This document shows positions 60,101 through 64,000 of a DNA stretch of 64,000 nucleotides, one piece after another (positions within the stretch are counted from its first letter, which is position 1; each line of letters opens with the position of its first letter). Source of the stretch: Bradyrhizobium sp. 1. GTDB lineage: Bacteria > Pseudomonadota > Alphaproteobacteria > Rhizobiales > Xanthobacteraceae. The position numbers and the translations under genes were made by a program. Below the pieces are notes generated by a model. That model worked only from the letters and a program-made list of their open reading frames with translations, was not told the DNA's origin and did no database searches. The stretch covers positions 124,001 through 188,000 of the forward strand of contig NZ_JADPJH010000038.1 in the NCBI RefSeq assembly GCF_023073315.1, in the 5' to 3' direction.

Positions 60101-60194
60101 GCCAAGGCAGGAGCCGGCCTTGCGTCTGCCCGCCGAGGCGACACCCCGCAACACTCTCGCGCGCAGCCCGCCGATCCCTCCAGCATTCTCCTAA
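57147..60194 (+). CDS. Giant TPR-glycosyltransferase with two tandem copies of one module
   Basis: 1015 residues from ATG 57147. Each half contains about five TPR repeats followed by a GT-B-like domain of about 290 residues. The halves match closely, for example LHADEGLGDSIQFARYAPM and LHADEGLGDAIQFARYAPM, SVDTSVVHLAG in both, and PFNPDWRWLLNR in both. Equivalent positions are 1518 bp (506 codons) apart. The GT part resembles the heptosyltransferase-like (GT9) domains that follow TPRs in rhizobial proteins. The natural form of this family usually has one module. It probably glycosylates a protein or surface component. Its stop overlaps the convergent cyclase stop. Confidence 0.82.
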   Translation: MNRQERRAAAKQQSKTAAPQHFPQHFEALKQGKSLFDLSRYAEALDCFNLFEKHNPGIAPLYQTRGLCLQRLGRFAEAQADFERSIALNPGEAETHKNLGTLHSRLGRMEQAFASFDRALALRPNFPAALTEKARALWSLQLLDEAFAALHRSLALDPGNAHTIWNLAVLQMLTGDFERGLPGREARWKASLGLVDRGFSQALWLGDQPIAGKTILLHADEGLGDSIQFARYAPMLAALGARVILEVPAPIQQLLGGIAGVAACTGRSSTPSLAFDLHCPLGSLPLACGTRLDTIPFADAYLPTPPAARVTAWQDRLDDRLGPRNRFRVGLAWSGNPDHNNDHNRSLPLRTLAPLLDCDVQFVSLQKGVRDQDRGFLGEHPDIVDLSEYLTDFSETAALMSCLDLVISVDTSVVHLAGALGAPVWTMLPFNPDWRWLLNRNDSPWYSSMRLFRQPERGDWASVVDRVRLELGGLVSAWRPGTLQHQSKAPATKPQDAVLSNDLGNMLWQRKRTDEAVLHFQQALRLHPQYLEAANSCGRLLFNLGRYAEALECLDVAEKLDPNSATLYQMRGECLQAANRFDEAEADYEKSIALDPGLADAHNKLGVLHAKLGRMEQALACFDRTLELRPDLSGTLSNKALVLLNLQLLDEASAAFRRSLTVDPGNALATFNLATLQLLTGDFEQGWLGREARWKLPVGLLDRGFSQSLWLGDQPIEGKTILLHADEGLGDAIQFARYAPMVAALGARVILEVQPPIQPLLAGVSGLANCVSRPSATSLAFDLHCPLGALPLAFRTRLDTIPFAEAYLPAPPVARVKAWQDRLEDRLGARNRFRVGLVWSGNAAHRNDQDRSIALHMLAPLLDCDVQFISLQKDVRDRDRALLGERPDIVDLSDHLTDFSDTAALMSCLDLVISVDTSVVHLAGGLGTPVWTMVPFNPDWRWLLNRDDTPWYRSMRLFRQPKPGDWASVVDHVRLELEGLASAWRPRQEPALRLPAEATPRNTLARSPPIPPAFS

Positions 60195-60988
60195 CCCTCG
60201 ACCCGATACAGCCGCCACCGCGCCGGCACGCCCTTGAGCTGGTGGCTGCCGTGATCCCTGAGGCGGATCTGGGATTGCGCCGCAAGCAGATCCTTCACCG
60301 CGCTCGACACCAGAACTTCGCCGGCACGCGCTTTGGCGGCGATGCGGGTACCGATATGGAAGGCAAGACCGACCATCTCGCCGCCGCTCATCGTGTACTC
60401 GCCCGCGTGCAGGCCAACCCTGATATCGAGCCCGAGCGTGCGCACCGCCTTCTGGATCGCGGTCGCGCAATTGATGCCGGCCGCCGGCGCCTTGAAGGTC
60501 GCCAGCACGCCGTCGCCCGTCGTCACGACTTCCTTGCCGCGCGAAGACTTCAGCTCTTTGCGCACCGCCGCGTAATAGAGGCTCACGACCTTCGTCCAGC
60601 GCGCATCGCCGAGCTTCGCGGCCTTTGCCGTGGAGCCGACGATGTCGACGATCAGGATCGTGGCGACTGCTTGCTTGAGGTCGGCACTGCCGCTGGCGGA
60701 TTTGCGTTGGGTCGCAATCGCTCCGGTGAGCGGTTCATAGTCATGGCTGCGGCGCCGGGTGATCGCGGATTTCGTGTAGTCCTGGGCGCGCTGCGCCGTG
60801 CCGCAACGGATCGTTTTCTCCTGCGGCAGACGCGTCCAGTAAACCTTGCGTCCCTTTCCCGCGCCCTGCACCTCCACGGCGCCCCACTTCAGGAATACCG
60901 CCGAGCCGACCCGCCGCACGCACCATGCCTTGGACGTGTATCCTGATACGTTCGACTGATGCAGGCCGATGCGAAGGAATTTGGGCAT
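60191..60988 (-). CDS. Class III nucleotidyl cyclase with WGR-like N-terminal region
   Basis: 265 residues, no membrane helix. The C-terminal 165 residues form a class III cyclase with both metal aspartates: ILIVDIVGSTAKAAKLGD and VVTTGDGVLATFKAP, then HIGTRIAAKARAGEVLVSS. The first 90 residues (FLKWGAVEVQGAGKGRKVYW, HDYEPL) resemble a WGR-type nucleic-acid-binding domain, a loose match. If real, this would be a soluble cyclase with a DNA- or RNA-sensing front. It faces the TPR-glycosyltransferase from the other strand. Confidence 0.8.
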   Translation of the reverse strand: MPKFLRIGLHQSNVSGYTSKAWCVRRVGSAVFLKWGAVEVQGAGKGRKVYWTRLPQEKTIRCGTAQRAQDYTKSAITRRRSHDYEPLTGAIATQRKSASGSADLKQAVATILIVDIVGSTAKAAKLGDARWTKVVSLYYAAVRKELKSSRGKEVVTTGDGVLATFKAPAAGINCATAIQKAVRTLGLDIRVGLHAGEYTMSGGEMVGLAFHIGTRIAAKARAGEVLVSSAVKDLLAAQSQIRLRDHGSHQLKGVPARWRLYRVEG

Positions 60989-61090
60989 GAATGTGCGGCC
61001 AATCGCTGGACCATTTTGGCGGACCTGAGACGGAGCGTAGTTGGACGTTCGCGGGTTGGCAACAGCGCGCGAAGATTGGCCAGTTCGGTC

Positions 61091-62284
61091 TCAAACCCGC
61101 TTCACGAGACGCCCGAGTTCTTCGGTGAATCGCCCGATATCGTCGTCCGACGAGTAGACATGAGGCGCCACACGCACGATCCTCTCGAGGCCCCGCGCTT
61201 CGAGCTCCCATCGGGCATAGTCGAGGCCCACGGACGCAATCGCGATGCCGCGCATTGTCATCTCTCCCACAATGTCGTCCGCGGGCACAAACGCATGTTG
61301 GAAGGTCAGGAATGCCGCGCCGGCCTCCTCGTCCTCGAACACCGTGAGACCGGGGACACCGCGCAGGTTCGCGCCCAGACGGCGCAGCTTTTCGGTGATG
61401 TGGACGCGGACATTCGCAAGGCCGATACGATCGAGCTCCTGAAAAGAGGCCCGCAAGCCAAGACGACCGGCAGCGGAAAACTCCCACGCCTCGAAGCGTC
61501 GCGCATCCTCCCGCGACAGGAAGCCGTCATCCGGACACCATGTGCCGGCGCTTTGGTCGACGATGATCGGCTGGGCCAGACGGCGCAGCGCCCGATCCGA
61601 CAGCGCCATCATGGCCTGCCCACGGCCACCCCGGAGCCACTTCCGGCCCGGCGCGACCATGATGTCGGCAGAGGCCCCCGGCAGCGTCAACTCGAACTGA
61701 CCGATGGCTTGCGCGCCATCGACGAAATAAAGGCAGGTATCCGGTCGTGAAAGGGCACCAAGCGCCTCGACCGGCTGGCGCATTCCGGAACTGCTGGCAA
61801 CGGCCGATACACAGATCGCAACCGTACGCTCATCGACCAGTGCGGCGGCTTGCTCGATGTTGATCCGCCCCGCCCCGGTCATGGGCAGTCTGACCACCTC
61901 CGCCCCGACTGCCGCCGCACGCCGCACGGCATTCAGAATATTCCCGCCCCAGTCGTTCCGTGCGATCAGGATGCGATCGCCGCGTCCGAGCGGCATCGAT
62001 GCAAAAGCAAGCGCCCAGAGCCGGCTCGCCTGCTCGCCGAAAGCAAGATGGGTCGGGGCGACGCCCATCAGGCGGGCCGCCACGATACGCGTCTCTTCAA
62101 TGGCGTCGCTCGCATCGGCCGCCGCCCAATGCACGCCGCGTCGGGCCTCGATATCGAGGTGGGATTTGATGGCCGCGACCACGCTCTCGGGCATCAGACC
62201 GGCACCCGCGGCATTCAAATGCGTAAAGGCTCCTCCCCCACCCGTTGCCGCAGGTGAATGTCGCAGCGACTCCCGGGCGATCAT
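61091..62284 (-). CDS. Class V aminotransferase-like PLP enzyme
   Basis: 397 residues. The fold is that of cysteine desulfurase/isopenicillin-N epimerase relatives: THLNAAGAGLMPESVV, the cofactor patch CLYFVDGAQAIGQFEL with an Asp, and the PLP lysine in APGRKWLRGGRGQ. No desulfurase catalytic Cys loop was seen, so it more likely racemises, eliminates or transaminates an amino acid. Its ATG shares a base with the RidA stop (TAATG), so it is translated with RidA and the ABC permeases. Confidence 0.85.
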   Translation of the reverse strand: MIARESLRHSPAATGGGGAFTHLNAAGAGLMPESVVAAIKSHLDIEARRGVHWAAADASDAIEETRIVAARLMGVAPTHLAFGEQASRLWALAFASMPLGRGDRILIARNDWGGNILNAVRRAAAVGAEVVRLPMTGAGRINIEQAAALVDERTVAICVSAVASSSGMRQPVEALGALSRPDTCLYFVDGAQAIGQFELTLPGASADIMVAPGRKWLRGGRGQAMMALSDRALRRLAQPIIVDQSAGTWCPDDGFLSREDARRFEAWEFSAAGRLGLRASFQELDRIGLANVRVHITEKLRRLGANLRGVPGLTVFEDEEAGAAFLTFQHAFVPADDIVGEMTMRGIAIASVGLDYARWELEARGLERIVRVAPHVYSSDDDIGRFTEELGRLVKRV

Positions 62285-62721
62285 TATCCGGCCCGGATTG
62301 CCGCAATGATGTCGATCTCGACCGGGGCGCCGCGCGGAAGCTCGGCCACGCCGACCGACGTTCGCGCATGCCGGCCCCTACTGCCGAGATGCGCGACGAA
62401 GACTTCCGAGGCGCCGTTCATGACCTGCGACTGCTGTGCGAATCCGGGCGCGGACGCGACGTAGCCGGTGATCCGGAGAATCTGCTCGACCCGGTCGAGC
62501 CCACCGACGGCTTCCGCAAGCGCAGCGAGGCACAGTTCGGCGCAGACGGCGGCGGCACGCTGCGCCGTCGCGAGATCGATCTCGGCCCCCACCTTGCCCT
62601 TGAAGAGGAGTTCATCGCCGCGCCGCGGCAATTGCCCGCTAACATAGGCAACTCCGCCGTGAACGACGACCGGCACGTAGTCGCCGCCCGGCGCATTGGT
62701 CTTTGGAAGATGAGTATTCAT
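62284..62721 (-). CDS. ridA: RidA-family enamine/imine deaminase
   Basis: 145 residues. The family core is present: VVVHGGVAYVSGQLPRRGDE, the trimer-forming GGLDRVEQILRITGYVAS and the substrate Arg in HARTSVGVAELPRGAPVE. RidA hydrolyses reactive enamine/imine products of PLP enzymes. Coupling to a class V PLP enzyme suggests it clears that enzyme's intermediate. Confidence 0.92.
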   Translation of the reverse strand: MNTHLPKTNAPGGDYVPVVVHGGVAYVSGQLPRRGDELLFKGKVGAEIDLATAQRAAAVCAELCLAALAEAVGGLDRVEQILRITGYVASAPGFAQQSQVMNGASEVFVAHLGSRGRHARTSVGVAELPRGAPVEIDIIAAIRAG

Positions 62722-62806
62722 GGTCGTCTCTTTCAGTGATTTGGGATCTTCGACAGAAATTACTTGGCCTGCGCAGAGGTCACAACCCCGATGGCCCTGC
62801 CACTCG

Positions 62807-63466
62807 TCATGCGGTGGCCATCCGCCGTTGAAGCCGCTTCACCACGCGAGATGCCGAGAAGCAGATCGCGAAATAGACGAGGGCCGCAAACAGGTAGAAT
62901 TCGATCAAGCGCGCCTCCCGATTGGCGACGATGCCAATCGACGTCATGAAGTCGTGAAGACCGATGACATAGACCAGCGAGCTATCCTGGAACAGGGCAA
63001 TGCTTTGCGTGAGCAGGATGGGCGTCATGCGGCGCAACGCTTGCGGCAGGACCACGTAGCGATAGGCCTGCATCCGGCTCATGCCGATCGCCAGCGCTGC
63101 GGCCATCTGTCCCCGGGAGATGCCGTTGATGCCGGCACGCATGATCTCGGAATAATAGGCCGCCTCGAACAGAGTGAATGCGATGAGCGCGGACGTGAAC
63201 GCCCCGACCGGCCGCCCGATGAACAGCGGCACCAGCAGATAGAACCAGAAGATCACCATGATCAGCGGGACAGAACGCAAGCCGTTGACATAACCGGCAG
63301 CGACCACGGCGACTGGCCGCGGCGCCGACAGGCGCACGACAGCGATCATCGTCCCGAGCAGGATGCCGCCCGCCATCGCCAGCGCCACCAGGACAAAACT
63401 GGTCTGCAATCCCTGCCAAAGGAATGGCCAGGCGTGAACCACGGCGCTCCAATCGAGGTTTCGCAT
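62807..63466 (-). CDS. Polar amino-acid ABC transporter permease (second subunit)
   Basis: 219 residues, five or so membrane helices. The BPD permease motif is seen in FEAAYYSEIMRAGINGISRG, followed by the EAA-type loop ALAIGMSRMQAYRYVVLPQA. It matches the His/Glu/Gln/opine class. It lies 2 bases after the other permease gene. Ligand unknown; the ATPase and binding-protein genes are not in view and may lie beyond the right edge. Confidence 0.9.
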   Translation of the reverse strand: MRNLDWSAVVHAWPFLWQGLQTSFVLVALAMAGGILLGTMIAVVRLSAPRPVAVVAAGYVNGLRSVPLIMVIFWFYLLVPLFIGRPVGAFTSALIAFTLFEAAYYSEIMRAGINGISRGQMAAALAIGMSRMQAYRYVVLPQALRRMTPILLTQSIALFQDSSLVYVIGLHDFMTSIGIVANREARLIEFYLFAALVYFAICFSASRVVKRLQRRMATA

Positions 63467-63468
63467 GG

Positions 63469-64000
63469 TCAGCCGCGCCCCAGCGTCCCGGGGATCGCGA
63501 CCCGCCTTTCGACGACGCGCATCCCGACAATCACGCAGAGCGTCAGCATGACATAGATGACGGTCGCGGCCGTCAACGCCTCGATCCCCTGGAACGTAGC
63601 GGCCTCGATCTGGCGGCTCTGGCCGGTCAGCTCCAAAACCCCCACAGTCAATGCGAGCGACGAATTCTTGATGATGTTGAGGGCTTCCGACGTCAATGGC
63701 GGCAGCACGTTACGCGCGGCAAGGGGCAGGAGAATGTAGCGATAGGTCTGCGCGATGGTGAAGCCCATGGCCGCCGCCGCCATACGTTGCCCGACGCCGA
63801 TCGATTCAATCCCGGCCCGGACCTGCTCGGCAATGCGCGCAGCGGTGAAGCAGCCAAGTCCGGCCACGGAGAACCAGTATTCGGGCATCGGCAGGTCGCG
63901 CTTGACCCATCGTCCGAAGCCGGCAGGTAGCAGCTCGGGCAGCACGAAGTACCAGAGGAACAATTGGAGCAGCAGAGGGATGTTGCGGAACACATCCACA
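63469..64000 (-). CDS. Polar amino-acid ABC transporter permease (first subunit, 5' part off the right edge)
   Basis: The visible 177 codons hold the C-terminal two thirds of a GltJ-like permease: FTAARIAEQVRAGIESIGVG, then AAMGFTIAQTYRYILLPLA (EAA loop) and NIIKNSSLALTVGVLEL. The true start lies beyond base 64000. It is co-directional with the next permease, RidA and the aminotransferase, forming one catabolic or uptake operon. Confidence 0.9.
   Translation of the reverse strand, partial: VDVFRNIPLLLQLFLWYFVLPELLPAGFGRWVKRDLPMPEYWFSVAGLGCFTAARIAEQVRAGIESIGVGQRMAAAAMGFTIAQTYRYILLPLAARNVLPPLTSEALNIIKNSSLALTVGVLELTGQSRQIEAATFQGIEALTAATVIYVMLTLCVIVGMRVVERRVAIPGTLGRG

Noticed and set aside
1..64000. 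CRISPR array
   Set aside because: No series of evenly spaced 25-40 bp repeats with unique spacers was seen; the repeats found are hairpins, pairs or short tandem units.

Overview
The window is GC-rich DNA from an alphaproteobacterium, most likely Bradyrhizobium or a close relative in the Nitrobacteraceae. This is inferred from three things. The gene set fits (protocatechuate pathway, NAD-dependent formate dehydrogenase, many solute-binding proteins, a DUF3551-type Cys-rich secreted protein). The palindromic intergenic repeats of the 'CGTCATTGCGAG...' and 'CCCTTGTGGGAGAGGG' kinds are typical of that group. The tRNA-flanking repeats fit as well. No rRNA, CRISPR array or intact insertion sequence was seen.

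Layout. 0-5 kb: signalling (CheY-STAS pair, an HD-GYP response regulator, a secreted FecR-like protein with a CHASE2 adenylate cyclase). 5-10 kb: 4-hydroxybenzoate/protocatechuate catabolism (pobA with a divergent AraC regulator, pcaGH with a divergent LysR regulator). 10-20 kb: a glycosyltransferase/methyltransferase pair meeting tail to tail, pncB, a diguanylate cyclase, a TetR regulator with twin operators, and a three-domain MFS-acyltransferase-acyl-ACP synthetase followed by a lipase-like protein. 20-24.4 kb: a tricarballylate-type (tcuAB) operon with an esterase between tcuA and tcuB, and a divergent GntR regulator. 24.4-42.3 kb: a large formate dehydrogenase and molybdenum-cofactor region (fdsAB, oxalate/formate-type MFS transporter, TusA-like protein, moeA, mobB, fdhD, mobA, two further MoeA paralogues, TupA, and an HTH regulator carrying the same binding domain as the fused MoeA). 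42.4-45.7 kb: three orphan solute-binding proteins of three transporter classes.

46-50.3 kb is the most unusual part. Next to a tRNA with a CAU anticodon, and between two 77-bp direct repeats, lies a two-gene cassette: a subtilase with a PatG-like (cyanobactin maturation protease) C-terminal region, translationally coupled to a 79-residue Cys-containing ORF. A lipoprotein gene shares the interval. This is a candidate RiPP-like or proteolytic peptide system in a proteobacterium; the peptide role is inferred.

50.3-57 kb is accessory in character: an amidohydrolase, a HigBA toxin-antitoxin pair, a crotonase, several very small secreted or membrane proteins, a 42-residue double CxxCxGxG zinc-finger microprotein and a decayed serine recombinase. 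57-64 kb holds a giant TPR-glycosyltransferase built from two tandem copies of one module (period 1518 bp), a cyclase with a WGR-like N-terminus, and an amino-acid ABC permease-RidA-class V aminotransferase operon that runs off the right edge.

The functional core is C1/oxalate-type metabolism tied to cofactor supply: the formate dehydrogenase needs bis-MGD, whose assembly genes (moeA, mobA, mobB, fdhD) surround it, while tupA and the PBP-domain proteins suggest control by molybdate or tungstate.
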